Source of the DNA: Streptacidiphilus melanogenes
GTDB taxonomy: Bacteria > Actinomycetota > Actinomycetes > Streptomycetales > Streptomycetaceae
Direction of reading: 5' to 3'
Assembly (NCBI RefSeq): GCF_000787835.1
Contig: NZ_BBPP01000023.1
Span: 18,878 to 82,877 of the forward strand
DNA: 64,000 nt
Shown: in pieces, positions 1 through 8,521 of the stretch
Layout of the letters: every line of letters starts with the position of its first letter
Numbering within the stretch: the stretch's first letter is position 1
Position numbers and translations under genes: made by a program
The notes under the pieces: generated by a model
Database searches by the model: none
What the model saw: the letters and a program-made list of their open reading frames with translations, nothing else
Told to the model about the DNA's origin: nothing

Positions 1-155
1 AGCTCGACGAGTGCGTCGTAGGTCTCCCGGCACTCCGCGCACGAGGCGAGGTGCGCGGTCAGTTCCGCGCTCTGCTCGGCGGGGAGCAACTCCTCGGCGT
101 GCTCGGCGAGGAGCTCGACGTCAGGGTGAGCCGGGTTCAGCGTGGAGTCGCTCAT
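1..155 (-). CDS. Anti-sigma factor, N-terminal part (cut by window edge)
   Basis: Reads leftward and runs off the window. The visible 51 residues begin MSDSTLNPAHPDVELLAEHA and end in a zinc-binding anti-sigma signature: a histidine three residues before the CAEC pair (HLASCAEC). This is the zf-HC2 type of domain that holds ECF sigma factors at the membrane or as a redox sensor. The ATG overlaps the TGA of the sigma gene by four bases (ATGA at 152-155), so the two are translationally coupled. By position it is the partner of SigM; in mycobacteria and streptomycetes trxB and trxA usually follow. The membrane segment, if any, lies outside the window. Confidence 0.85.
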   Translation of the reverse strand, partial: MSDSTLNPAHPDVELLAEHAEELLPAEQSAELTAHLASCAECRETYDALVE

Positions 156-883
156 GCCTTCAGCTCACCTCCTGCGGCTCGTGCGGTCTCGGCCCTCTCC
201 GGCGATGGGACGTGCGAGGTGGCTGTTGGGTTCCCCCTGGGTGGGCGACCATGATCATCAACTGCTTCACGTGTGACAGTTGATGATCTTGCTCCGGCGG
301 CGCCAGCGACGCCGGAGTCGCCGCCCGCCCGCAGATGGCTCAGGTGCGGCAGCAGCTTGGCCCGCGCCCGCGCACAGCGGCTCTTGATCGTGCCGGACGG
401 GACGTCGAGCACTGTGGCCGCCTCCGCCACGGAGTAGCCCTCCATGTCGACCAGGATCACGGCGGCCCGCTGCTCCGCGGGCAGGGTCGCCAGTGCAGCG
501 GCCAGCTCACGGCGTAGCTCGCCGCGTTCGGCGGAGACGTCCGCCCCCTCGTCGTGACCGGCCACGGTCTCCAGCGCCGTCTCGTCCTCGACAAGCCGGG
601 TGCGGCGGGTGGAGCTGCGACGCGCCCGGTCCAGGCAGGCGTTGACGACGATCCGGTGCAGCCAGGTGGTGACCGCCGAGCGGCCCTGGAAGGTGTGGGC
701 CGCCCGGAAGGCGGAGACGAACGCGTCCTGCAGGGCGTCGGCGGCCTCCTCGCGGTCCCCGAGCGTGCGCAGGGCGATCGCCCACAGGCGGTCCCGGTGG
801 CGGCGCACCAGCTCGCCGAAGGCGTCAGGATCGCCCTCCACATGCCGACGCAGCAGCTCTGCGTCCTCGACCGGATCGGTCAC
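152..883 (-). CDS. sigM: ECF RNA polymerase sigma factor SigM
   Basis: A 243-residue extracytoplasmic-function sigma factor. Region 2 (about residues 20-90) contains the core-binding and -10 recognition helices, with DALQDAFVSAFRAAHTF and TTWLHRIVVNACLDRARR. Region 4 (about 145-195) has the helix-turn-helix GYSVAEAATVLDVPSGTIKS that reads the -35 element. A tail of about 50 low-complexity residues follows. I chose the GTG at 883 because GGAGGG precedes it; an upstream GTG at 910 is open but has no ribosome site. It lies at the end of the murJ operon, upstream of its anti-sigma gene with a four-base overlap. The symbol rests on synteny (murJ-pseudokinase-sigM) as well as on sequence. The expected role is envelope or oxidative stress response. 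Confidence 0.85.
   Translation of the reverse strand: MTDPVEDAELLRRHVEGDPDAFGELVRRHRDRLWAIALRTLGDREEAADALQDAFVSAFRAAHTFQGRSAVTTWLHRIVVNACLDRARRSSTRRTRLVEDETALETVAGHDEGADVSAERGELRRELAAALATLPAEQRAAVILVDMEGYSVAEAATVLDVPSGTIKSRCARARAKLLPHLSHLRAGGDSGVAGAAGARSSTVTREAVDDHGRPPRGNPTATSHVPSPERAETARAAGGELKA
253..288. promoter_or_regulatory. Perfect 12-bp inverted repeat inside the sigM 3' end
   Basis: Two 12-base arms (253-264 GATCATCAACTG and 277-288) are exact inverted copies around a 12-base centre that contains TTCACGTG. The patch is much more AT-rich than its surroundings although it is coding for the sigM tail. The central 15 bases (264-278) recur in inverted orientation at 11439-11453. It could be a protein-binding site (11 of 14 bases match the parS consensus) or an mRNA hairpin ahead of the anti-sigma gene. 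Confidence 0.5.
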
Positions 884-963
884 CTGACCCTCCACCCCCC
901 TCGATCTCACGGCTGGTCCGCGCGGAAGTCGAGGTCAAGCCTGCCATCCCGGAGGTGTCCGCG

Positions 964-3102
964 TCAGCCCAGGACCTGGATCTCTGAGATACCGCCCCGG
1001 TAGCCGCCCGAGGACGGGTCACTGGGCAGGGAGATGATGTGGATCAGTACGTAGCGGGTGCGCACCGGCTTGGCCAGCACACCGCTGTCCAGGGCGGTGC
1101 CCTGCAGCAGGGCGCTGTTGCTGATCCGCTGGGTGAACCCGCTCAGGCTCGTCGGCTCGCCGGAGGCGTCAGCGGGCGCGGCCAGGATCTCCTGGGTCTG
1201 GCCCCCGGTCGGGAGTGTGACTTTCACCTCGGAGACATTCTGGACGCTGCCCAGGTCGACGACGATGCCGCTGCCGTCCTTGTAGTCCGGCAGGTTCCCG
1301 AACTTCGGCTCGCCGATGAAGTACTTGGTGATCCACGAGGTGCCGACCTTGCCGTCGATCGCCAACGGCGCGTCCTCGGGCTTCATCGGCTGGTTGAACG
1401 GCGCGAACTCCGCGTCGGAGGAAATCGGGAGGTTCTTGAGCTGCCGGCCCGCGTTGTCCTGGCCTGACTGCTGTCCGCCGCTGCTCCCGTGACCTTGGCC
1501 CTGCCCCTGGCCGCCCTGGCTCAGCTGGGTGTTGGTGCTGCCGCTGTTGTCGTGGGTCATCAGTGCCTCTGCCGTGCCCCAGCTGCCGAGGGCGATCGCG
1601 CCCAGCACGACCAGGGAGACCGCCCACTTGAGTGCCTTGCCCGAGCGGCCCGGCAGGGTCGGCTGGGGCGCGGGCGGGGTCTGCGGCCGGCGGGGCGGGG
1701 GCGTGGTCCTCGCCCCGGGCGCGGACGGGTCGGGCCGACGGGCGGTGTTCCGCACGGTGGTCGGGTACGTGGGCAGCACCAGCGGCTCGGGCTCGGGCTG
1801 GCGCACCTTGGGCATCTCGGCGACGGCCTTGGCGAGCTCCTCCGGCGTCGTGACCGGCGTCAGCTTGCCGCCGGGCGGCGAGCACAGCGTCCGCGCGGTC
1901 AGGTCCGACAGGCCTCGGTGGACACCGGCCTTGACCCGCTCGGCCGGAACGGTGCCGAGGTCGCGCGGGAGGCCCTGCAGGCCGTGCGCGCCCTCGGAGT
2001 AGGGCCAACGCAGGGTCAGCGCGGCGAAGAGCAGCGCGCCGATCGCGCGCGTGTCGCGCTGCGCGCCGTCCGCCTTGTCTTCGGCCTGGATGCCGCGCAG
2101 CGCGGCGTTCACGGCCATGCCGTCGATCCGGTACGAGCCGCTGTCGGTGCGCAGTACACAGGCCGGGGAGAGGCGAAGGTGCGCGAGGCCGCGGCGGTGC
2201 GCGGCGGTGAGCGCGTCGGCGAGCTGGCGCACCAACTGGTACGCCTCGTAGGCCTCCAGCGGCTCGGTCAGCAGCATCGTGTCCAGGCCCGTGGCATCGG
2301 GCAGCCACTCGCGGACGACGTAGACGACGTCGCCGTCCTCGACGGCGTCCAGCACCTGCACGAAGCGCGGGTCGCCCAGCAGCGCCGCCTGCCGGGCGGC
2401 GGCCAGCACGCCCTTGGCGCGCGGGTGGGCGGCGGCGATCAGGTGGATCCCGACGGCCCGGCGCAGCTTCTCGTCGACGGCCCGCCAGGAGCTGAAGACC
2501 TCGTTGCTGGTGGTGCACTCCTCCAGCCGGTAGCGGCGGGCGATCCGGTCCCCGCTGTGCCGCACCGGCGCGGGGACTGACGCCTCCTCGGGCGCGTTCT
2601 CCCCAGCGGTCTCGGCGACGGTCGTTTCGACCCCCGCTTCGGTGGTCTCCTCGGTGGTCTCCTCAGCGGGCTGCGCGTCGGTCGCGCGCTTGTCCGCGCG
2701 CGTGTCCTTGCGCGCGTCGGCGGGCTGCGCGTCCGCCTGCGCGTCGTCCGCGCGCGCATCCTTGGGCCGCGCACCCTCGGGCCGCGCGTCGGTCGGCTGC
2801 GCATCGTCCCGGTGCGCGGGCTCGGCCTCCGCACCGGAGGGCTGCTCCGGACCGTCCTTCGGACCGTCCTCGGGTTCGTGCCCCGGCTCGTCCTTCGGGG
2901 CTGCTTCGGGAGCGTCAGCCGGGGCCGGGGCGGCGGCAGTTGCGTCCGCGTCGGCCGGGGCCTCCGGTTCCGCGACCAGCTCCGTGGCGAGGGCCTCTGC
3001 GGACAGTGGGGAGGTCGCCTCCGATGCCTGCTCCGTTCGCCCTACGTCCGCCCGAGGGCCGCCCGTGGTCGTTCCCACGGCCGTCTCGCTGCGCTCAGCC
3101 AC
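964..3102 (-). CDS. Membrane pseudokinase with extracellular discoidin-like domain
   Basis: A 712-residue protein. Residues 1-180 are Ala/Asp/Glu/Pro-rich with degenerate short repeats. Residues about 183-445 have a protein-kinase fold, but the catalytic residues are missing: the VAIK lysine region reads AVGIHLI, the HRD loop reads AHLRLSP, and RIDGM stands where DFG belongs. A single membrane helix follows at about 488-512, then a Gly/Gln/Ser linker, then an outer domain (about 555-712) of the F5/8-type sugar-binding style (IVVDLGSVQNVSEVKV). In Mycobacterium, MurJ (Rv3910) carries the same pseudokinase plus outer domain in one chain and binds FhaA when phosphorylated; here it is a separate gene just downstream of murJ. 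It probably tunes lipid II flipping. The GTG start has GGAGG ten bases upstream. Confidence 0.85.
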   Translation of the reverse strand: MAERSETAVGTTTGGPRADVGRTEQASEATSPLSAEALATELVAEPEAPADADATAAAPAPADAPEAAPKDEPGHEPEDGPKDGPEQPSGAEAEPAHRDDAQPTDARPEGARPKDARADDAQADAQPADARKDTRADKRATDAQPAEETTEETTEAGVETTVAETAGENAPEEASVPAPVRHSGDRIARRYRLEECTTSNEVFSSWRAVDEKLRRAVGIHLIAAAHPRAKGVLAAARQAALLGDPRFVQVLDAVEDGDVVYVVREWLPDATGLDTMLLTEPLEAYEAYQLVRQLADALTAAHRRGLAHLRLSPACVLRTDSGSYRIDGMAVNAALRGIQAEDKADGAQRDTRAIGALLFAALTLRWPYSEGAHGLQGLPRDLGTVPAERVKAGVHRGLSDLTARTLCSPPGGKLTPVTTPEELAKAVAEMPKVRQPEPEPLVLPTYPTTVRNTARRPDPSAPGARTTPPPRRPQTPPAPQPTLPGRSGKALKWAVSLVVLGAIALGSWGTAEALMTHDNSGSTNTQLSQGGQGQGQGHGSSGGQQSGQDNAGRQLKNLPISSDAEFAPFNQPMKPEDAPLAIDGKVGTSWITKYFIGEPKFGNLPDYKDGSGIVVDLGSVQNVSEVKVTLPTGGQTQEILAAPADASGEPTSLSGFTQRISNSALLQGTALDSGVLAKPVRTRYVLIHIISLPSDPSSGGYRGGISEIQVLG

Positions 3103-3272
3103 CGTTGTCCTGCCTCCCCGAACCGCACTGCCGTCGATCCCGCCGCGGGACCGCGTTCGATGCGAGCCCGGCCCACGATCAATTGTGCCAACTCGCCGTG
3201 CCTCCTACGACCCTCGGAAGCCCTCGATGGTTGCCCGGACCGGCGAACATTCGCGGCGGGAATCCGGTCCCT

Positions 3273-5792
3273 CTAGCGACCGATTTTCGCGCGGACCATG
3301 CCGAGAAGCGAGTTGAGCTCCTCGATGCGCATCCGCTGGGCCACGACCAGGAACAGACCCAGCTGCACCAGGCCGCCGACGACCACCGCGGCGATGCCGC
3401 CGGTACGTCCCTCACCGAGCGCCTGCAGCACCGCGAAGCTGAGCGCGGCCCCGGCCACGGCCGGCAGCACGTTGGCGCCGATCAGCTTGGCGTAGGTGCG
3501 CTTGATGCGGGCCCCGTCCAGATCCCCGATGCGGCGGCGCAGCCGCGGCACCGCGACCAGCAGACCGACGACGTAGGCCGCGCCGTAAACGAAGGCCATG
3601 CCGGTGACGGCCCACTTGGCGGGCAGCACCACGTAGCAGGCGGCGGAGAGCACGGCCTGGGTGACGGCCACCCAGACGGTGTTGTAGAAGGGCGTGCGGG
3701 TGTCCTCGTAGGCGTAGAAGCCACGCAGCAGCACGTACTGGGCGGAGAAGGGGATCAGGCCCAGCGCGAACGCGGAGACCATGTAGCCGACCGAGACGTT
3801 CCCGTAGATGGTCGCGCCGATGGCGGGGCCGAGGGCGAGGAACGCGAAGGCGCCCGGGACGATCGCCACGGCGGAGGTGCGCAGACCGTACGAGAGGTCG
3901 TCGCGGACCGAGACGCCGTCCTCCTCGGCGGCGGCGCGGGAGATCCGCGGCAGCACCGCGCTCATGATGGAGACGGTGATGACGGCCTGCGGCAGCTGCC
4001 AGATCAGCAGCGCGTTCTGGTAGGCCGCCAGGCCCTTGCCCGCGTCGCCGGCGGCGTCGCCCGCGGCCGTGGCCAGCTGGGTGACGACCAGGAAGCCGGC
4101 CTGGTTGGCGAGCACGAACAGGAACGTCCACTTGGCCAGCTTCGCCGCGTGGCCGAGGCCGTGGCCGCGCCAGTCGAAGCGCGGCCGGAAGCGCAGGCCG
4201 GAGTGGCGCAGATAGGGGAACATCGCCAGTGACTGGACCACCAGGCCGAGCAGCGTGCCGATGCCGAGCAGCCGGACGCCCGCCGAGGGGATGGTGGAGG
4301 GGTCCATCTGGGTGGACGACCAGGGCCCGTAGACCCAGATGAACGTGGAGAAGGTGAAGATGACGACGATGTTGTTGAGGACCGGGGTCCACATCATCGG
4401 ACCGAACTTGCCGCGCGCGTTCAGAATCTGACCCATGACCACGTGCAGGCCCATGAAGAAGATCGTGGGCAGGCAGTAGCGGGTCAGCGCGACGCTCACG
4501 TTCGCCGAGTCCGGCGTCGACATGGCCGCGTTCGAGACGGCCCGCACGAGCAGCGGGGCGGCCAGCACCGCCGCCGCGACCACCACGCCCAGTCCGACGA
4601 TGACCAGCGTCAGCAGGCGGTTGGCGTAGGCCTCGCCGTTGTCCTCGTCGTTCTTCATGCTCCGCACCAGCTGCGGGACGAAGACCGCGTTCAGGGCGCC
4701 GCCGCCGACCAGGATGTAGATCATCGTGGGCAGGGTGTTGGCGACGCTGTAGCGGTCGCCGAGCACGGAGACGCCGATGGCCGAGGCGATGACCATCGTG
4801 CGCAGGAAGCCGGTGCCACGGGAGACGAGGGTGCCGGCGGCCATGATGGCGCTGGAGTTGAGCAGGCTCGCGACCTTGCCCTTGGGCGCGCCGCCCGCCT
4901 CCTGCTCGCTCTCCGCGTCGGTGGCCGCCTCGTCCTGGCTCTGCGGCAGGTCCGCACGGAGCAGCGGGATGGTGCCGGTGGTCTCGGCGACGGAGTCGCC
5001 ACCCGCCTCGCCGTACAGGCTCGGGCCGCTGTCGCGGAAGAGGAAGTCGTAGGCCTCGTCCTGGGCGCGCTGTTGTTGCCCCTGGGTCTGCTCGTGCGCC
5101 TGCTGTCTGCGGCCGGCGCCGCTGATCAGCTCGTCCACGCCGACGTACTGCTCCGAGTCGGGCCGTCCCGGCTGTCCGGGCTGCCCAGGCTGCGGAGGCA
5201 GGCCCTGTGCCGGGTACGGCGACGGCGCACCGGGCACACCCGGCTGTCCGCCCTGACCGCCCTGACCAGGCTGGCCGGGCTGCTGCTGCGGGTCCTGCGG
5301 CCAGCCCTGGACGCCGGGCTGCTGCGGGGAGAAGGCCTGCTGCGGGCCGGCGTAGGCCTGGCTGAAGCCCTGCGGCTGGTAGTCCTGCCCGGGACGGTCG
5401 GCGCGGCCGGGCGCGCCCGGGTACGGCTGCTGCGGTGGGTACGCCGGCTGCTCGGGGTAGGGCTGTTCCGCGTATGGCTGCTCGGCGTACGGCTGCGCCT
5501 GCGGGGCTCCCTGCGGCGTGCCAGCCGCAGGGCCCGCCTGGGCGGTCGGTTGCGGGGCCGGGTTCTGGAACGGGGTGTGGAAGGGCGACTGGAACGGCGG
5601 CTGCGGGGGAGGCGGGTAGCCGCCCTCGCCGTACAGCGCGCCTGCGGTGGGCGCGTGCGGATCCGTCGCGTACGGGTCCGTGGCGTACGGGTCGTGCGCG
5701 TAGGTCTGGTCCAGGTACGGGTCAGGCGCCTGATTCCCCGCGTAGGGGCCGCCGGGGCCCTGCGGGGTCCTGCCGTCTCGCGGCGCGGTCAT
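3273..5792 (-). CDS. murJ: Lipid II flippase MurJ (MviN family)
   Basis: An 839-residue polytopic protein that flips lipid II across the membrane for peptidoglycan assembly. The first 305 or so residues are a cytoplasmic extension very rich in Gln, Pro, Gly and Tyr, with short repeats such as DPYAT and EQPY. The MurJ core begins near residue 306 (KVASLLNSSAIMAAGTLVSR) and has about 14 membrane helices, with family arginines in SRGTGFLRT. The core has the usual family length; the extension makes the protein far longer than E. coli MurJ (511 residues). The ATG overlaps the stop of the DUF6049 gene by four bases, so it is the second gene of the operon that continues into the pseudokinase and sigM. 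Confidence 0.95.
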   Translation of the reverse strand: MTAPRDGRTPQGPGGPYAGNQAPDPYLDQTYAHDPYATDPYATDPHAPTAGALYGEGGYPPPPQPPFQSPFHTPFQNPAPQPTAQAGPAAGTPQGAPQAQPYAEQPYAEQPYPEQPAYPPQQPYPGAPGRADRPGQDYQPQGFSQAYAGPQQAFSPQQPGVQGWPQDPQQQPGQPGQGGQGGQPGVPGAPSPYPAQGLPPQPGQPGQPGRPDSEQYVGVDELISGAGRRQQAHEQTQGQQQRAQDEAYDFLFRDSGPSLYGEAGGDSVAETTGTIPLLRADLPQSQDEAATDAESEQEAGGAPKGKVASLLNSSAIMAAGTLVSRGTGFLRTMVIASAIGVSVLGDRYSVANTLPTMIYILVGGGALNAVFVPQLVRSMKNDEDNGEAYANRLLTLVIVGLGVVVAAAVLAAPLLVRAVSNAAMSTPDSANVSVALTRYCLPTIFFMGLHVVMGQILNARGKFGPMMWTPVLNNIVVIFTFSTFIWVYGPWSSTQMDPSTIPSAGVRLLGIGTLLGLVVQSLAMFPYLRHSGLRFRPRFDWRGHGLGHAAKLAKWTFLFVLANQAGFLVVTQLATAAGDAAGDAGKGLAAYQNALLIWQLPQAVITVSIMSAVLPRISRAAAEEDGVSVRDDLSYGLRTSAVAIVPGAFAFLALGPAIGATIYGNVSVGYMVSAFALGLIPFSAQYVLLRGFYAYEDTRTPFYNTVWVAVTQAVLSAACYVVLPAKWAVTGMAFVYGAAYVVGLLVAVPRLRRRIGDLDGARIKRTYAKLIGANVLPAVAGAALSFAVLQALGEGRTGGIAAVVVGGLVQLGLFLVVAQRMRIEELNSLLGMVRAKIGR

Positions 5793-8209
5793 GCGTCTGC
5801 CTCCTGGTCCTCGGTGGCCGTCGGGTCCAGCGGACCCTCGGCGGTGGCGGCGGCGAGGGCCGCGTTCTTCTTGCGCTTCCAGTACAGCCGCAGTCCGGCC
5901 AGCAGGACGAGCAACCCGCCGCTGGCCATGACGGCGACGACGCCGCTCGACACCGAGGTGACGCTGACGGTGAAGTCCTGAGTGCCGATGACCGAGCCGT
6001 CCTGCGCGGAGGTGAGCACCGCCCGCATCTGGACCTGCCCGTTCGCGGTCGCCGTGACCTTGAACCGGGTCGTCGACTTGGTCCGCCCGCCGGCGATGGT
6101 GATGACCGTGTCCGGCTTCGAGTCGATCTTCAGTCGCGGGTAGCCGGAGCCGCGGACCTCCAGGTGGAGGTTGAGCCGGGTGACGGGCTGCTCGAGGTCG
6201 TTCTCCACGCTCACCGCGATCTGGGCGGAGGCGTTGTCGCCCGGCACCACCACGTCCGTCGACTTCTTGATGATCTTCACGGAGGACTGCAGGGAGTACA
6301 TGTAGTCGTACATGTCGTACTGGTAGGTGGCCCCTGCCTGGGCGTCCGCGCGCCAGCCGGTCGACACCGAGCGGACCATGGCGGCGTTGAAGGGCTCCCG
6401 CAGCCGGTCCGGGCGGGTGAGGATGCGCTGCAGCTGGGCCAGGCCTTCGGCGGTGTTCGTGAGGCTGGTGACGGCGTTGTCGCTGAGCTCGGTGGCGCGC
6501 AGCGACGACGGGTAGCTGTGCGCCGAGGGCACGTGCGTGTCGGCGCCGACGGTCGGCCCGTCCTTGACGACGGTGTCGAGGTCCACCGGCTGCACCCAGG
6601 ATCCGCTCTGCGCGGCGGACAGGGCGCGGACCAGGGTCTGCGCGGTGGCCGCGGACATGTCGCGCGGCGGCTGCACCACGATGTCGCGCTGCAGGTCGGG
6701 GCGCTCCCCGCTGGTGGCGAGCGTTTCGGCCAGGAACTGCTGAACGGCGGCGGTCTGCTCGGCCTGGGTGGACAGGTCCTGGGAGAAGAGCTTGGTCAGC
6801 TCGGCGTCGGCGACGACCGCGGTCATCCCGTTGCTGATCTTGCGGGCGGCGTTCGGGGTGAAGTTCAGGTCGGCACTGTCGGACGTGTCGTCCCCGTTGA
6901 CGATGATCTTGCTCGCCCCCATGGACTTGGCCAGCGAGACGATCGAGGGGTCGACGAAGCCCTGGTAGGGCCAGGCGACGTCGTGGGCGGCGTCCACCTG
7001 GAGCCGGTCCAGGCCCACGCTCCCGCCGAGCAGCGGCAGCAGCGAGCCGACCTGCTTGCGGGCGGACGTGTTGTGCGCGAGCGCGGCGAGGTCCGGGTCG
7101 GCGTAGGGGAGCGAGACCACGTCCTGCTTGTTCGGCGCGGCCAGCGTGCCCTGCAGCTGCGAGAGCCAGTCCTTGGCGGCCTGCTGTCCGCCGCCGGCCT
7201 GGAGGCAGTGACAGTTCGCGTTCGCCCCGGTGGCGTCCGCGGCCGTGGTGACCTGGTAGGGGCCCGTCATCGCGCTGACGGTGTCGACCAGGTCGGGGTC
7301 GATCATCCAGGTCAGGTGCAGGTCCGGGTTGGCCTGCCCGATCGAGGCGAGCTGGCCGAGGCGGCCCTCCGGCCCGAGCGAGCTGGTCAGGTCGGTGGTC
7401 AGGACGGGCTGTTCCGCGTGGGAGGACGGGTCGACGTAGGTCTGTGCCTGCAGCGTCGGCGGATTGGTGACCGGCCAGAGCGTGGCCACCTTGGTCGCCT
7501 TGACGCCCGAGTCCTTGGCGTGCAGCGGCAGGAACGTCCGCGCGATGCCGAGGCCCCGGGAGCCGGTGTTGGCGTTGGCGTTGTTCTGCACGTCCACGCC
7601 GAGGGAGTAGACGCCGTCGGGATCCGAGCCGAGGTTCAGCTTGGAGATCGGCGCCGTGATCGTGAACGAGGCGCTGGCCCCGGGGGCGAGGGTGCCGATC
7701 TTCTGCTGCAGGGCGGGGTCCTGCAGTTCCTGGCCGTCGTCGTTGGTGGGCCTGCTGCCCGCGCCCACGAGGGCGTCGATGTCGGAGCGGTTCTGCAGCT
7801 TCTGCCCGGTGGTCATCAGGCCCACGTGCAGGCCCTGCACGGCGCCGGACTCGAGGTTGCGCACCGAGCCGGCCACGGTGACGTCGCCGTTCGCGGTGGG
7901 GACGGCCGGGGTGACCGTGTTGAGCGTCACCTCGACTCCGGAGTGGCTGTCGGCGGGGGCGAGGGTGGTGGCGGTGGTGGTCTGCTGCAGCGTCGGGGGC
8001 AGCCCGGTGACTCCGAGCTGGGGCGCGGCCTCGGCGGCGGGGGCCAGCGTGGGCCCCGCCAGGACGACCAGGCCGGAGGCGAGCGTCAGCCGTCCGAGGC
8101 CGCGCAGCGCGCCGCGGACCTGCCTGTTCGCGCGCCCACGGCCGGCGTGGCCGTCGCCACGCTCAGGCCGGCCGCTTGCCCGCCACCTCCCCGTCGCCGC
8201 CTCGCCCAC
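5789..8209 (-). CDS. DUF6049-type large secreted, membrane-anchored protein
   Basis: About 806 residues. An N-terminal signal segment (LTLASGLVVLAGPTLAPAAEA, about residues 35-55) is followed by a large extracellular part and a C-terminal membrane helix at about 753-776 (VVAVMASGGLLVLLAGLRLYW) with a KRKK stop-transfer and a short cytoplasmic tail. The reading frame stays open across cca on the other strand, but homology-like composition and the signal peptide place the start near the GTG at 8209; the exact start is uncertain. Its counterpart in Mycobacterium (Rv3909) also precedes murJ. It is first in the murJ-pseudokinase-sigM operon, and ATGA overlap couples it to murJ. Its biochemical role is unknown; location suggests an outer-face partner of the lipid II export machinery. 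Confidence 0.85.
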   Translation of the reverse strand: MGEAATGRWRASGRPERGDGHAGRGRANRQVRGALRGLGRLTLASGLVVLAGPTLAPAAEAAPQLGVTGLPPTLQQTTTATTLAPADSHSGVEVTLNTVTPAVPTANGDVTVAGSVRNLESGAVQGLHVGLMTTGQKLQNRSDIDALVGAGSRPTNDDGQELQDPALQQKIGTLAPGASASFTITAPISKLNLGSDPDGVYSLGVDVQNNANANTGSRGLGIARTFLPLHAKDSGVKATKVATLWPVTNPPTLQAQTYVDPSSHAEQPVLTTDLTSSLGPEGRLGQLASIGQANPDLHLTWMIDPDLVDTVSAMTGPYQVTTAADATGANANCHCLQAGGGQQAAKDWLSQLQGTLAAPNKQDVVSLPYADPDLAALAHNTSARKQVGSLLPLLGGSVGLDRLQVDAAHDVAWPYQGFVDPSIVSLAKSMGASKIIVNGDDTSDSADLNFTPNAARKISNGMTAVVADAELTKLFSQDLSTQAEQTAAVQQFLAETLATSGERPDLQRDIVVQPPRDMSAATAQTLVRALSAAQSGSWVQPVDLDTVVKDGPTVGADTHVPSAHSYPSSLRATELSDNAVTSLTNTAEGLAQLQRILTRPDRLREPFNAAMVRSVSTGWRADAQAGATYQYDMYDYMYSLQSSVKIIKKSTDVVVPGDNASAQIAVSVENDLEQPVTRLNLHLEVRGSGYPRLKIDSKPDTVITIAGGRTKSTTRFKVTATANGQVQMRAVLTSAQDGSVIGTQDFTVSVTSVSSGVVAVMASGGLLVLLAGLRLYWKRKKNAALAAATAEGPLDPTATEDQEADA

Positions 8210-8518
8210 GCGTCCTCGCCGTTCTCGTCGCTGTCCCCTACAGGTGCCCCACCCGGCGGAGCCAGGCCTGAGGCCTGTGCCCTGCGCCCTGGCATGGTAA
8301 CGACGCCGAGCCGTCTCGTGTGCCGCGAGGCAGCCCCGGACGGGGGTACGACGCGGTTTTGCGGACGGACGGTTCCGCTTCTGCGTGCCGGTGGTGGTGC
8401 CGCCAGGGGCGGGCAGCCCCTTGGAGGGGAGGACCGCGCCCTTTGGGGCTTGGTGCCCCATTCTCCAGGTCGTAACTGTGCGGCACCGGTGTGGTTCCGC
8501 CCCGTACCCTTGTCTGTC
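8210..8518. other. Divergent promoter region between DUF6049 operon and cca
   Basis: A 309-base gap between divergently read genes. It holds the cca promoter at its right end and a small GC hairpin (TGGGGC, five-base loop, GCCCCA) at 8444-8460. The NUDIX gene that sits here in mycobacteria (mutT4, between pcnA and Rv3909) is absent. I see no reading frame with credible coding character. Confidence 0.5.
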
Positions 8519-8521
8519 GTG
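8505..8521 (+). promoter_or_regulatory. Leaderless promoter of cca
   Basis: TACCCT at 8505-8510 fits the TANNNT -10 box, and the GTG start codon follows eight bases later at 8519, so transcription would begin at or next to the start codon. No ribosome binding site precedes the GTG. Confidence 0.55.
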
